Shown piece by piece: positions 51,853 to 62,404 of a DNA stretch of 64,000 nucleotides. Positions within the stretch are counted from its first letter, which is position 1. Each line of letters opens with the position of its first letter. The DNA lies in the NCBI RefSeq assembly GCF_046614695.1, contig NZ_JBKKHQ010000014.1, forward strand, positions 1 to 64,000, in the 5' to 3' direction. The position numbers and the translations under genes are program-made. The notes under the pieces are model-generated. The model worked only from the letters and a program-made list of their open reading frames with translations. It searched no databases and had not been told where the DNA came from. The DNA comes from Pokkaliibacter sp046614695 (GTDB lineage: Bacteria > Pseudomonadota > Gammaproteobacteria > Pseudomonadales > Balneatricaceae).

Positions 51853-52389
51853 CTGTTTTACCTTGTGATAAACGGCGAGAAACTGCTTTAAAGTCCATTA
51901 GCGGTATTAAAACAGCTATGGCTGGAAGCGTTTCAAAAGAATGTTTGCGTTCTATTTCAGAATACTGCCATGCCTCATCCTGAGTGGGCGGCAATTCCCG
52001 TCACAGTGCTTCCGGCACTATGGCGAGGGGAGGGGGCTTCGACTATCGCTACTGCCGCCAACAGCCGTTTCTGGCTGGTCTACCCCCTCTGATCTAAAGG
52101 CATAGGGTAATAAAAGATGGTGTCTCGTGACTGTAACAAATTGCTAAGGCAACGATGTACTTGTTTAGGTCACTTCGGGCTGTTGTTATCAAGGCTGACG
52201 CTGTTTTAGCTCCTGCAAAGGCCGGCCGAAGGCAAATATCCGTATCTGCACTACACTTTCCTAGCATAAAACATGGCTATAAAAATGCCATGCGCCAAGT
52301 GTGAGAATTTGTGCTTTTTCAGCAAGTTATTTCGCTAAAAGTGGCCAGAGAGCATCGTTTTCTTTGGCCCTGTGCCTGAGGAGATTGTG
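51853..52389. other. Divergent control region between opgG and the thioesterase gene
   Basis: About 540 bases without a gene. It should hold the opgGH promoter on the minus strand and the thioesterase promoter on the plus strand. Two small inverted repeats are seen: AGTGC/GCACT at 52005-52019 and CATGGC/GCCATG at 52272-52292, the latter around an A+T-rich TATAAAAAT core. Confidence 0.5.
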
Positions 52390-53181
52390 ATGAAGTATCC
52401 CCTTTCAGCAGGTGAGCTATCGCTTCTGTCGGTGAATTGCACTCTGGAAATTCCCGAGCACTGGAGCCAGGGCAGGGCAACGTATGGCGGCATGCTTGCG
52501 TCCATGATGCTGCGTGCGCTGGAAAAGCAGGTCGATACCGCTGGTATTTTGCGCCACGCTTCTGTGAGTTTTATTGCGCCTGCCGGGCCAGGTTTGCTGG
52601 AGTTACATATCCAGTGTTTAAGAGAAGGCCGGAATGTCGCGTTTTACCTCATTACCGCGGTGCAGGAGACGATCGTTGCTACGATGGAGGTGACGTTGGC
52701 TCGTGGACGCGATTCTGCTGTGCGATCTGCGGATGTTTACCATCAGATCAATGAGTCGCCAGAGCACTTGCCTGCCTTTTCTTTTGGCCAAGATATTCAT
52801 CTCGAATTTGCAGAGCACTTTGATATGCGCTGGGCGAGTGGTGCCTTACCCTTTTCTCAGACTGAGGACTGGCAGTTCTCCGGCTGGATTAAGGCAAAAA
52901 AAACCGGACTGATTCTGCACCCCTCTTCACTGCTTATGCTCGCGGATGCGTGGCCTCCTTCAGGCCTGGCACCCCTGGAAGAACCTGTGCCAATGAGTAC
53001 AGTGAATTGGTCGATCGATTTTGAGCTGCCGCTGGCGGGCTTTGATGAATCTGACTGGTTTCGTTACGAGGCGGATACGGTCTCCACCCGGGATGGCTAC
53101 ACCGTGATTAATGATCAACTCTTTAATCAGGCGGGGCAGCGCCTTCTGACAACTCGACAGCTGGTTGCCATTTTCGGTTAA
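52390..53181 (+). CDS. Acyl-CoA thioesterase-like protein, double hotdog
   Basis: A 263-residue protein of the TesB/4HBT_3-like group. The N-terminal hotdog carries WSQGRATYGGMLASMMLRAL, where RATYGG is the usual helix start of the family, and LRHASVSFIAPAGPG. The C-terminal hotdog carries HPSSLLMLADAWPPSG with the likely catalytic Asp and STVNWSIDFELPL. It would hydrolyse acyl-CoA thioesters; chain length and role are unknown. ATG 52390 has GAGGAG six bases upstream; the in-frame GTG at 52372 is before it. Stands alone, followed by a bidirectional terminator. Confidence 0.82.
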   Translation: MKYPLSAGELSLLSVNCTLEIPEHWSQGRATYGGMLASMMLRALEKQVDTAGILRHASVSFIAPAGPGLLELHIQCLREGRNVAFYLITAVQETIVATMEVTLARGRDSAVRSADVYHQINESPEHLPAFSFGQDIHLEFAEHFDMRWASGALPFSQTEDWQFSGWIKAKKTGLILHPSSLLMLADAWPPSGLAPLEEPVPMSTVNWSIDFELPLAGFDESDWFRYEADTVSTRDGYTVINDQLFNQAGQRLLTTRQLVAIFG

Positions 53182-53217
53182 GGATCAGTGCTTGTTTCCA
53201 TTGCATTTTGTAGCGAT

Positions 53218-53243
53218 AAAAAGCCCTCCGAAGAGGGCTTTTT
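53218..53243. terminator. Bidirectional terminator between the thioesterase gene and livF
   Basis: AAAAAGCCCTC and GAGGGCTTTTT form an eleven-pair stem around CGAA, with T runs on both strands. Serves the converging thioesterase and liv transcripts. Confidence 0.92.
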
Positions 53244-53272
53244 ATATTACCGCAGAGCTCTACTGATGGGGC

Positions 53273-53989
53273 TTAGTGGCCGCCCAGATAGAGTTCGCGG
53301 ATTTCAGGATTCACCAGCAGTTCTTCACCGGTGCCCGTCATACGGATTTCGCCGTTTACCATGACATAAGCGCGGTTTGACAGCTTGAGTGCGTGGTTCG
53401 CGTTCTGCTCAACCAGAAAGATTGTCATGCCGGTGGAGGCGACTTCTTTCAGGTTGGCAAAAATCTGCTTAACGATGATCGGAGCCAGACCAAGACTAGG
53501 CTCGTCCAGAAGCAGCAGCTTCGGGCGACTCATCAGTGCGCGTGCGATCGCCAGCATCTGCTGCTCACCACCGGACATGGTGTTGGCACGCTGATTACGA
53601 CGCTCTTTCAGGCGCGGGAACAGATCAAACATCTTCTGCATGTCTTCATCAACATGATCCATACCGATAGGGATGGTGCCCATCAGCAGGTTTTCCTCGA
53701 CGGTCATATCAGGGAAAACGCGACGGCCTTCCGGAGACTGAGCGATACCGTTGGAGGCCACGAAGTGAGAGGACTTGTCCTGAATTTCTGTGCCGTTGTA
53801 AATGATCTGGCCAGAGGTAGCGCGAGGCTGTCCGAAAATGGACATCAGCAGGGTGGATTTACCCGCACCGTTCGCGCCGATCAAACTGACAATCTCGCCT
53901 TTGTTGATATGCAGGGAGACTTTACGCAGGGCCTGAATCGGGCCGTAAAAGACGTCTACGTCTTTAAACTCGAGCAGTTTTTCGCTCAT
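53273..53989 (-). CDS. livF: Branched-chain amino acid ABC transporter, ATP-binding protein LivF
   Basis: A 238-residue ATPase of the high-affinity Leu/Ile/Val importer. Walker A GANGAGKST, the signature TMSGGEQQMLAIARALM, Walker B LLLLDEPSLGLAP and the H-loop-equivalent FLVEQNANHAL (Q-N-A version typical of LivF). The ATG overlaps the livG stop by four bases. Last gene of livJHMGF. Confidence 0.94.
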   Translation of the reverse strand: MSEKLLEFKDVDVFYGPIQALRKVSLHINKGEIVSLIGANGAGKSTLLMSIFGQPRATSGQIIYNGTEIQDKSSHFVASNGIAQSPEGRRVFPDMTVEENLLMGTIPIGMDHVDEDMQKMFDLFPRLKERRNQRANTMSGGEQQMLAIARALMSRPKLLLLDEPSLGLAPIIVKQIFANLKEVASTGMTIFLVEQNANHALKLSNRAYVMVNGEIRMTGTGEELLVNPEIRELYLGGH

Positions 53990-54866
53990 AGTGATACTTC
54001 CTCATCGTCAGATGCACCCAGATAGGCCGCGATAACTTTCGGGTTCTCTTTGATATCTTTAGGTGCACCACGGGCAATAACCTGACCGTGATCCAGCACG
54101 ACGATGTGTTCAGAGATATCCATAACCATACCCATGTCGTGTTCGATCAGCAGAACGGTAACGTTGTGCTCATCGCGCAGAACGCGAATCATGCTGCTCA
54201 GTGCATGGGTTTCCGCAGGGTTAAGACCGGCAGCAGGTTCGTCGAGGCAGACCAGCTCAGGCTTGGTACACATGGTACGGGCAATTTCCAGACGGCGCTG
54301 CTGGCCATAGGACATGCTGCCTGCCAGTTTGTTGGCATGATCAACCAGGTCCATGACTTCCAGCCAGTAGAACGCACGCTCAAGGGCGCGTTTCTCTGAG
54401 TGACGATAGCCTGGAGTATTGAAAATGCCAGCCAGCATGTTGCGGTTCAGCTGGGTGTGCTGAGATACCAGCAGGTTCTCGATAACGGACATTTCCTTGA
54501 ACAGACGAATATTCTGGAAAGTACGGGCAAGACCTGCACGGTTTACAAGGTGAGAGCCGCCAAACATTTTGTAGCGAACGCGGCTGGCAAAAGCGACAGG
54601 ATTCACGAAGTCAGAGCCCTGAAACTTTTCACCAAGCACTTTGCCTATGCGAGTGGCTTTTCCATTCGCATTCAGCATGATTTCGCCGCCAGTCGCTTTA
54701 TAGAAACCTGTCAGGCAGTTAAAAACGGTGGTTTTACCAGCACCGTTGGGGCCGATAAGAGCTGAAATGGAACCACGAGGGATCTCGAAATTCACATTCT
54801 GCAGAGCCTTGATACCGCCGAACTGCATTTCCAGATTCTTAACGGTCAGAATGTTTTGCTGGTCCA

Positions 54867-54867
<1 letters not shown>
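53986..54867 (-). CDS. livG: Branched-chain amino acid ABC transporter, ATP-binding protein LivG
   Basis: A 293-residue ATPase partner of LivF. Walker A GPNGAGKTTVFNCLTGFY, the LivG-specific RTFQNIRLFKEMSVIENLLV, signature MSYGQQRRLEIARTM, Walker B LVCLDEPAAGLNPAE and the LLIEHDMGMVMDISE switch region. It is longer than average through an insert near residues 65-105. Overlaps livM by one base and livF by four. Confidence 0.94.
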
Positions 54868-56132
<1,265 letters not shown>

Positions 56133-56135
56133 GAC

Positions 56136-57047
56136 TTACACCTTTTCCACAGCAGGTTTGCCGAGCAGTCCGCTTGGACGGAAGATCAGAATCATTACGA
56201 GCAGGCTAAAGGCGAAAACGTCTTTGTAGTCCGTGTTGACCAGGCCAGAGAACAGCGCCTCAGCCAGACCAAGGATAACGCCACCCAGCATGGCGCCAGG
56301 CAGAGAGCCGATACCACCGAGTACTGCGGCAGTGAATGCCTTCACCCCAATGATGAAGCCGATAAAGAAGTCGAAGCTGCCGTAGTCTAGCGTGATCAGA
56401 ACACCCGCCAGCGCTGCCATCGCAGCACCGATAACGAAGACCAGAGAGATGATCTTGTCAGTATCAATACCCAGGATGGACGCCATTTTGCGATCCTGCT
56501 GGGTAGCGCGGCACATGCGGCCAAGTTTGGTTTTCTGAATGACGTAAGTCAGGATGCCCATACCTGCAAAAGCGGCTACCAGAATGAACAGCTTCATGTA
56601 GGTAATCTGGACGTAGCCATCAGCAATGTGCAGGCGCAGGTTGCCGTCAAGCAGGGTTGGAACACCCTGTGGGCGCGCGCCTTGGGCGATCTGCACATAG
56701 TTTTGCAGAATCAGCGACATACCGATGGCTGAAATCAGGGGGGCCAGGCGGGTAGAGTTTCGCAGTGGACGATAGGCCACGCGCTCGATAGTCCAGCCAT
56801 AAACACCAGTAATAATAATGGTGAGTGCCAGTGTGAAGAGGATAACCACTGGGAAAGAGTGGAATCCGAAATAACTCAGCAATGCAATAACAATGGCAGT
56901 GATGTAGGAAGAAACCATGTATACGTCACCGTGGGCAAAGTTAATCATGCCGATGATGCCGTAAACCATGGTGTAGCCAACGGCAATCAGCCCGTAAACG
57001 GAGCCGAGCGTCAAGCCGTTAACCAGTTGTTGCAGAACAATGTCCAT
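56136..57047 (-). CDS. livH: Branched-chain amino acid ABC transporter, permease LivH
   Basis: A 303-residue inner-membrane permease with about eight membrane segments. Signature regions are LTLGSVYGLIAVGYTMVYG, IGMINFAHGDVYMV and the coupling loop GRMCRATQQDRKMASILGID. Separated from livJ by an 87-base gap that contains a hairpin. Confidence 0.94.
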   Translation of the reverse strand: MDIVLQQLVNGLTLGSVYGLIAVGYTMVYGIIGMINFAHGDVYMVSSYITAIVIALLSYFGFHSFPVVILFTLALTIIITGVYGWTIERVAYRPLRNSTRLAPLISAIGMSLILQNYVQIAQGARPQGVPTLLDGNLRLHIADGYVQITYMKLFILVAAFAGMGILTYVIQKTKLGRMCRATQQDRKMASILGIDTDKIISLVFVIGAAMAALAGVLITLDYGSFDFFIGFIIGVKAFTAAVLGGIGSLPGAMLGGVILGLAEALFSGLVNTDYKDVFAFSLLVMILIFRPSGLLGKPAVEKV

Positions 57048-57084
57048 TGTCTGACCTCATGTACCTTATAGTATTTTTACAACC

Positions 57085-57119
57085 AAAGCCCCTGAAGGCG
57101 CAGGGCCGACAGGGGCTTT
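57085..57119 (-). terminator. Attenuator-like hairpin between livJ and livH
   Basis: AAAGCCCCTG at 57085-57094 and CAGGGGCTTT at 57110-57119 form a ten-pair stem. On the minus strand it is followed by TTGGTTGT rather than a pure T run, so it probably gives partial termination, letting the binding protein be made in excess over the membrane components (inference). Confidence 0.6.
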
Positions 57120-57134
57120 CTCAGACAGTGGAGC

Positions 57135-58253
57135 TTATTTAACTTCGGTGTAGTTGCCGTCGTTGTGCCATTGGTACATGACGTAGTCAGATACTTTCAG
57201 GTCACCTTTCTTGTCGAAGTCTTTTTCACCCATAACGGTCTGTACTGGGTGAGAGTGGATCCACTCGCCAACTTTCTCTTTGTCGCCTTTGGCGCCATCA
57301 AGACCTGCAGCCAGAACCTGCAGCGCAGCGTAGGAGTACAGGGTGTAACCTTCAGGCTCGAAACCAGCCTTGCGGAACTTGGCGATAACATCAGCAGACG
57401 CTGGGTTGTTACGTGGGTCTGCACCGAAAGTCATGTAAACGCCGTCAACGTACTGTGGGCCACCGGCTGCAGTAACGAAGGCTTTGTCAGTGATGCCGTC
57501 ACCGGACATGAATGCAGCTTTAACGCCTTGGTCACGCAGCTGCTTAACCAGTGCGCCGGCTTCAGCGTGCAGACCACCGAAGTAAACAACTTCTGCGCCA
57601 GAGGCGCGGATTTTGGTAACCAGTGCGCTGAAGTCTTTCTCGCCACGAGTCAGGCCTTCATAGATAACTTCTTTAACGCCACGCTCGTTCAGACGCGCTT
57701 TAGTTGCGTCAGCCAGACCCTGGCCGTAGGTGTCTTTGTCATGGATAACAGCAACTTTGGTCGCTTTCAGGTTATCGATGATGTAGTCAGCAGCAACGCT
57801 ACCCTGCTGGTCGTCACGACCACACACACGGAAAACGTTAGGCAGGCCACGCTCGGTGTACTGTGGGTTGGTTGACGCAGGAGTGATTTCAGTGATGCCA
57901 CCCTCGTCATAGATTTCAGAAGCAGGGATGGAGGAAGAAGAGCAGAAGTGGCCGATAACGCCAGCAACTTCATCACCGTCTACCAGACGGTTAGCGATGG
58001 AAACAGCCTGTTTAGGTTCGCAAGCGTCGTCGCCTTTGACCAGAACCAGTTTCTCGCCATTAACGCCACCAGCGGCGTTGATGTCTTCGGCAGCCTGAGA
58101 GGCGCCTTTCCACAGCTGCTCACCAAAAGCAGCGTACGCGCCAGTCATAGGACCCGCGATACCAACTTTGATATCGGCGTGAGCAGCAGCCATGCTGAAA
58201 GATGAAGCTACAGCAAGAGAAACCAGGGTCTTCTTCAGAACGGATTTTGACAT
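57135..58253 (-). CDS. livJ: Branched-chain amino acid ABC transporter, substrate-binding protein
   Basis: A periplasmic type I binding protein of 372 residues from ATG 58253 (GGAG eight bases upstream). A signal peptide (KSVLKKTLVSLAVASSFSMAAAHA) precedes the mature start DIKVGIAGPMTGAYAAFGEQ. The ligand-site blocks VIGHFCSSSSIPAS and ITPASTNPQYTERG are those of LivJ/LivK, with the Cys pair typical of the group. It binds Leu, Ile and/or Val; some relatives prefer other amino acids. First gene of the liv operon. Confidence 0.92.
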   Translation of the reverse strand: MSKSVLKKTLVSLAVASSFSMAAAHADIKVGIAGPMTGAYAAFGEQLWKGASQAAEDINAAGGVNGEKLVLVKGDDACEPKQAVSIANRLVDGDEVAGVIGHFCSSSSIPASEIYDEGGITEITPASTNPQYTERGLPNVFRVCGRDDQQGSVAADYIIDNLKATKVAVIHDKDTYGQGLADATKARLNERGVKEVIYEGLTRGEKDFSALVTKIRASGAEVVYFGGLHAEAGALVKQLRDQGVKAAFMSGDGITDKAFVTAAGGPQYVDGVYMTFGADPRNNPASADVIAKFRKAGFEPEGYTLYSYAALQVLAAGLDGAKGDKEKVGEWIHSHPVQTVMGEKDFDKKGDLKVSDYVMYQWHNDGNYTEVK

Positions 58254-58985
58254 GAGTAACACTCCAACAGGTTGTTCCGTTTCCTAAGTTAGGTACCTAT
58301 TTAACTACGCGGGGTAGTATGCATTCCTAACAGCAAGAACTATTCCAATTTTTTTCAGTCTGTTGAACGAGTCTTTCTGTTCAAGTCAAAAAGCCTTCAT
58401 ATACCTGCTATTCATCCTATCTATAGTGTTGTTGTTGTTTATCTTTGATGCGCCTCCTGACTCTTTAGTGCTGAGAATTGTTTTATAAGCATTTCTTATC
58501 TGTCAGGCGTGCTGGTTGTTGTAAATAATTGACAAAATAGACTTTGTTGAGCTGGTGAGGGGGAAGGTGCAGGGAGTGCTGCGGGAAAATATCCTGTTTC
58601 AATGATTAGTTTTAGTGATTGGTTCTATTAATTAGAGTGATTTTTCGACCAATGCTGCATTCAAGAGCCTTTAAGGGATCTATTCCAGTGGGCAATTGCT
58701 CATAGGTAATTAGTCTAAGAGAGCTGTGTTCTGACCTCTCTGCTCAAAAAATAACCTATGGCTTGCCTGTTCTTTGTGCACTGGAGATGCCAGAAAAAGG
58801 CACTTTGCTCCTTTTCGTAACATTGGAAAACGCTTCGAAGAGTAAAACCTTTCTATTGTTAAAAACAGAAAAGGAGCAACCGGGTTGCTCCTTTTTTGAG
58901 AGTTTTTACTTGTCTGGCTTGAGCAGGGTTGCACCTTTTTGAGGTGGCTTTGACTGCACTTCAATAGTGCGCTTCATGCACTTGT
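58254..58985. other. Non-coding region upstream of livJ
   Basis: About 730 bases, rather A+T-rich, with no convincing gene; one 84-codon open frame (58710-58964, minus) lacks any recognisable pattern. Close to livJ is the ten-base palindrome TAGGTACCTA (58290-58299), a possible operator. It also contains the terminator hairpin at 58867-58897. Confidence 0.55.
58867..58897. terminator. Hairpin terminator downstream of the FAD oxidoreductase gene
   Basis: AAAAGGAGCAACC and GGTTGCTCCTTTT form a thirteen-pair stem with T runs on both sides (TTTTTT on plus). It probably ends the minus-strand oxidoreductase transcript, about 90 bases past its stop; on the plus strand it could end a short untranslated RNA. 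Confidence 0.7.
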
Positions 58986-60263
58986 TTAGGCCCAGCGTTG
59001 AGCCAGATGAGTCATTTGCGCGCCGAATTCATAGAAGGCTTTTTTGCCGTCACGCAAACTGATGGGCTCCAGTATGACCGGATTCAGAGGCAGAGCTTCA
59101 GAGTCCCCGCCGAGATACTGAGCCAGGCGCTGGCCAAGTAGTGAGCCCGGGCCAATCCCGCGGCCGCTGTAGCCCAGACAGGTGATTAGATTGTCATCCA
59201 GCTGGTGAACATGGGGCAGGTGATCCTCGCTGTAGGCAATTTGCCCAACCCAGCTGTATTCCCATTCGATCTTGCCAAGCCAGGGGAAAAGTTTGGCGCA
59301 CATGTGATCGGCCCAACCTTTGAGACCATCATCCTTAAGTAGATTTCCCATGCTGCCAAGTACCAGGCGACCAGCACGGTCCATCCGGAATGACAGCATC
59401 ACCGTGCGTGTATCCCAGCAGCCTTCAAGGCCTGGGAGTAAGCGTTCCCGTTGTGCCGGAGTGAGCGGTTTGCTGGCGTACTGGAAATATTTGATGGGAA
59501 CAAAACTTTGCTGGATGGCGTGTTGCCAGTCGCCGGTGTAGGCATTGGTGGCCATCAGTACCTTGTTCGCGCGCACTTCGCCCTGTGGAGTGCGTAATAA
59601 CCAGCCGCTGCTTTCTTTGACCAGACTGGTGACCGGGCTTTGGGTATAGAGTGCCGCGCCTGCTTTAAGTGCGGCATGAGCCAGTCCATGGACATAGGCC
59701 AATGGCTGGATAGTACCTGCTCGCGGGTCAAACAGAGCGCCGACATAAGCGGGAGAGCCGGTGCGTTTTTCGGTCTCTTTTGCGTCGAGTAGCTCCACCG
59801 GGGCGCCTCGGGCAATGAGCTGGCGATGTCTGCGTTCAAGCTCTGCAAAGCCTTTGGAGGAGTGAGCCAGGTGCAGGGTGCCATTACGGGTCGCTTCACA
59901 TTCAATGCCGTGTTTTTCGATCAGGGAGTAGACCAGATCCGGCGCTTTGGCCAGGGCGTCATAGAGCTTGCGACCTGCATGCTGGCCCAGTAATGCATCC
60001 ATGGTATCGGGTTCAAGCCAGAGCCCTGCGTTGGCCAATCCCACATTTCTGCCTGATCCGCCGTAACCAATGCGCTCTGCATCCAGCACACAGACATCAG
60101 CCCCGGCCTCTGCCAAATGCAGGGCGGTGCTCATGCCGGTGAAGCCTGCACCAATGATGGCGATGTCGGTGGTTTTTGAGCCTTGAAGCGGTGCGCTGGC
60201 TGGCGCGGGCGGGGCGGAAGCTTCCCACAATGCGGTGGGGCTGGATGAAACGCCTTTAAACAT
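58986..60263 (-). CDS. FAD-dependent amine/amino-acid oxidoreductase (DAO family)
   Basis: A 425-residue flavoprotein from the ATG at 60263; an open extension to 60344 is not supported. The Rossmann motif IAIIGAGFTGMSTALHLAE is followed by RIGYGGSGRNVGLANAGLW, and the C-terminal FAD loop is LGYSGRGIGPGSLLGQRLAQ. The type is close to PuuB/DadA-like enzymes that oxidise secondary or D-amino acids and amines. It is divergent from a DctPQM TRAP importer, so the imported compound is likely its substrate (inference). Substrate unknown. Confidence 0.8.
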   Translation of the reverse strand: MFKGVSSSPTALWEASAPPAPASAPLQGSKTTDIAIIGAGFTGMSTALHLAEAGADVCVLDAERIGYGGSGRNVGLANAGLWLEPDTMDALLGQHAGRKLYDALAKAPDLVYSLIEKHGIECEATRNGTLHLAHSSKGFAELERRHRQLIARGAPVELLDAKETEKRTGSPAYVGALFDPRAGTIQPLAYVHGLAHAALKAGAALYTQSPVTSLVKESSGWLLRTPQGEVRANKVLMATNAYTGDWQHAIQQSFVPIKYFQYASKPLTPAQRERLLPGLEGCWDTRTVMLSFRMDRAGRLVLGSMGNLLKDDGLKGWADHMCAKLFPWLGKIEWEYSWVGQIAYSEDHLPHVHQLDDNLITCLGYSGRGIGPGSLLGQRLAQYLGGDSEALPLNPVILEPISLRDGKKAFYEFGAQMTHLAQRWA

Positions 60264-60692
60264 GGTTGCAGTCCGTCGGCAAAGTAATAAAGACAGCGTC
60301 AAAAACGCAAATAGCAGCGTTCGGGTTGCACCCGATGAAATCACTTTACGCCCGAACTGCTATCGGCGCCTATACAGTTTTTCTGTCTTCGCTACAGGTA
60401 AAAGCTATGGCGTAAACAAGCCTTTTCAGCGTCGCAATCGCGCATGAGAGGGTGGTTGATCCGACTAAGCTCAAAGGATGACGCTTTTTGTCTGCTTAAC
60501 AGAACAGGTTTTTATGGCGTAGTGGCATGGATTCTGCTGGATAAAACGCTGAAATGGATATTGTATGCAAACTGTTCAATATTTCTTTCACCTGCCGCTG
60601 AGCGCGTTTGCTAAACCACTCTGCGGCGGCGTCGACTGCATCACGCAATGACTGACATCACCACCTGACCGAATCATGACCTGAAGAGGAAG
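60264..60692. other. Divergent control region between the oxidoreductase and TRAP genes
   Basis: About 430 bases with no convincing gene. TTGTATGCAA at 60561-60570 resembles GntR/FadR-type operators (TTG-N4-CAA), often found upstream of TRAP transporter operons. No regulator gene for it lies in the window. Confidence 0.45.
60561..60570. promoter_or_regulatory. Possible GntR-family operator
   Basis: TTGTATGCAA, a near-perfect TTG-N4-CAA palindrome in an A+T-rich setting, lies about 125 bases before the TRAP binding-protein gene. Assigned by analogy with operators of FadR-subfamily repressors; no direct proof. Confidence 0.3.
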
Positions 60693-61721
60693 ATGACTGT
60701 GAACATGTGCCGATTGACTGCTGTTCGCCACGCGCTAAACAAGGCGCTCCGTCCTGCCGTATTAGGAGCCTCACTGGTAGCCGGGCTATCCCTGGCTGGC
60801 GCTTCGCAGGCAGCTGAAACCTGGGATATGCCCATGGCCTATCCGGCATCGAACTATCATTCTGAAACGGGGGCTGCCTTTGCTAAGGAAGTGAATGAAA
60901 AGGCAGGCGATGAAATTAACATTGTGACGCACCCCAACGGTTCGCTGTTTGGTGGTGGTGAGATTTTTAATGCGGTTCGCCGTGGTCTGGCTCCTGCTGG
61001 CGAGCGCATCATTTCCGCTCTGGGTAATGAAGATCCGCTGTTTGAAATTGATGCCATTCCCTTCCTGGCGACCAGTTTTGATGATGCCTGGAATCTCTAT
61101 CAGGCTTCCAAACCAGCGTTGGAAAAGCTCATGGACAAGAAAGGCCTGAAGCTTCTTTACACCGTGCCCTGGCCACCGCAGGGGCTGTATACCAAGAAGC
61201 AGCTGACGTCGCTGGATGACATGAAAGGCTCCAAGTTCCGTGCCTATAACCCTATCACCACCAAGCTGGCTGAGCTGATCGGTGCAGTACCTACCAAGGT
61301 GGAGGCCGCCGAGGTTTCTCAGGCATTCGCCACCGGCGTTGCTGACAGCATGATCACTTCTGCCTCGACGGGTTATGACACCAAAGCCTGGGAGTTCTCC
61401 TCCTATTTCTATGATGTTCAGGCATGGGTGCCCAAGAACATGGTGTTTGTGAACAAGAAGGCGTTCGAGGCGCTGTCTCCGGAAACCCAGAAGGTCATGA
61501 TGGAAGCGGCCGCCCATGCCGAGAAAGCCGGTTGGGATAAAGCCCGTGAGCTGACCGCATGGTACAAAGACCAGCTGCAAACCAATGGCCTGAAAGTGGA
61601 AACACCACCTGCGGCCATTACTGAAGGCTTCAAGAAAGTGGGTGATGAACTCCTGCAGGATTGGCTGAAAAAATCCGGTGATGAAGGTAAAGCCGTTATC
61701 GATGCTTACCGTGCTATGTAA
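60693..61721 (+). CDS. TRAP transporter substrate-binding protein, DctP family
   Basis: A periplasmic binding protein of about 342 residues. A signal peptide ends near ASQAAE at residue 41. The mature start WDMPMAYPASNYHSETGAAF, the EIFNAVRRGLAPAGE block, and the long connecting helix with the conserved arginine in GSKFRAYNPITTKLAELIGA are those of DctP. AGAGGAAG lies right before the ATG at 60693; the in-frame GTG at 60699 or ATG at 60705 is better spaced and may be the real start. It captures an organic anion or zwitterion, unknown here. Confidence 0.87.
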   Translation: MTVNMCRLTAVRHALNKALRPAVLGASLVAGLSLAGASQAAETWDMPMAYPASNYHSETGAAFAKEVNEKAGDEINIVTHPNGSLFGGGEIFNAVRRGLAPAGERIISALGNEDPLFEIDAIPFLATSFDDAWNLYQASKPALEKLMDKKGLKLLYTVPWPPQGLYTKKQLTSLDDMKGSKFRAYNPITTKLAELIGAVPTKVEAAEVSQAFATGVADSMITSASTGYDTKAWEFSSYFYDVQAWVPKNMVFVNKKAFEALSPETQKVMMEAAAHAEKAGWDKARELTAWYKDQLQTNGLKVETPPAAITEGFKKVGDELLQDWLKKSGDEGKAVIDAYRAM

Positions 61722-61828
61722 TTCGCGATGCGCTGATCCACTGGTGATCAGGTAGTCGTAGTGAGGCCGCCTTTTGGGCGGCCTTTGACAAGCATGAGCG
61801 CCCTAAGGGCGTGCTTCAGGAGTTTCTC

Positions 61829-62404
61829 ATGCCTTTGTTGTGTAAGCTCGATGCCTGTTTGAACGGGCTGTATCGTTTTGCCGGAGCTCTGGCAGCTCTG
61901 TGTCTGGTGGGCATGGCTGGCTTTGTTGTCGTCAGCATTGTTGCCCGGTTGCTGGGTCTGTACGTGGGGGGAGCCACACAGTATTCAGCCTATCTCATGG
62001 GTGCGGCTAACTGTCTGGGCCTTGCCTATACCTTCCGCCATGGCGGCCATATTCGCGTGACCCTGCTGGCGGATCGTTTAAGTATCCGTGGTCAGCATAT
62101 TCTTGAAATCTTCTGTCTTGCTGTTGCGGCTGCTGCTTCAGCCTATCTTGCCTGGTATCTGGTCAGTCAGGCTTACATTTCTTATGACTTTGGGGATGTC
62201 AGCGAAGGCGCTGACCAGATGAAATTATGGATTCCCCAGAGCGTGATCGCAGTGGGCGCCATTATTCTGGCAATTGCGACCCTGCATACCTTTCTTTCCC
62301 ATGTTGCCGGCATGGTATGCGGCAAGCCTCAATGGCTCTCTACCCTGATGGTGTCTGAAGAGAAGCAGTTACTGGATCAGGCGAAGGAGACGAATCATGA
62401 CTGA
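61829..62404 (+). CDS. TRAP transporter small permease, DctQ family
   Basis: A 191-residue protein with four membrane segments, the usual DctQ form. ATG 61829 has CAGGAG six bases upstream; the in-frame GTG at 61811 lies before that site. The loop FRHGGHIRVTLLADRL is characteristic of the family. It overlaps dctM by eight bases. Confidence 0.88.
   Translation: MPLLCKLDACLNGLYRFAGALAALCLVGMAGFVVVSIVARLLGLYVGGATQYSAYLMGAANCLGLAYTFRHGGHIRVTLLADRLSIRGQHILEIFCLAVAAAASAYLAWYLVSQAYISYDFGDVSEGADQMKLWIPQSVIAVGAIILAIATLHTFLSHVAGMVCGKPQWLSTLMVSEEKQLLDQAKETNHD

Noticed and set aside
58530..58535. TTGACA as a -35 box in the livJ upstream region, plus strand
   Set aside because: No -10 hexamer at 16-18 bases downstream.
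58710..58964. 84-codon minus-strand frame upstream of livJ
   Set aside because: Poor start context, no recognisable pattern, and it overlaps the terminator hairpin at 58867-58897.
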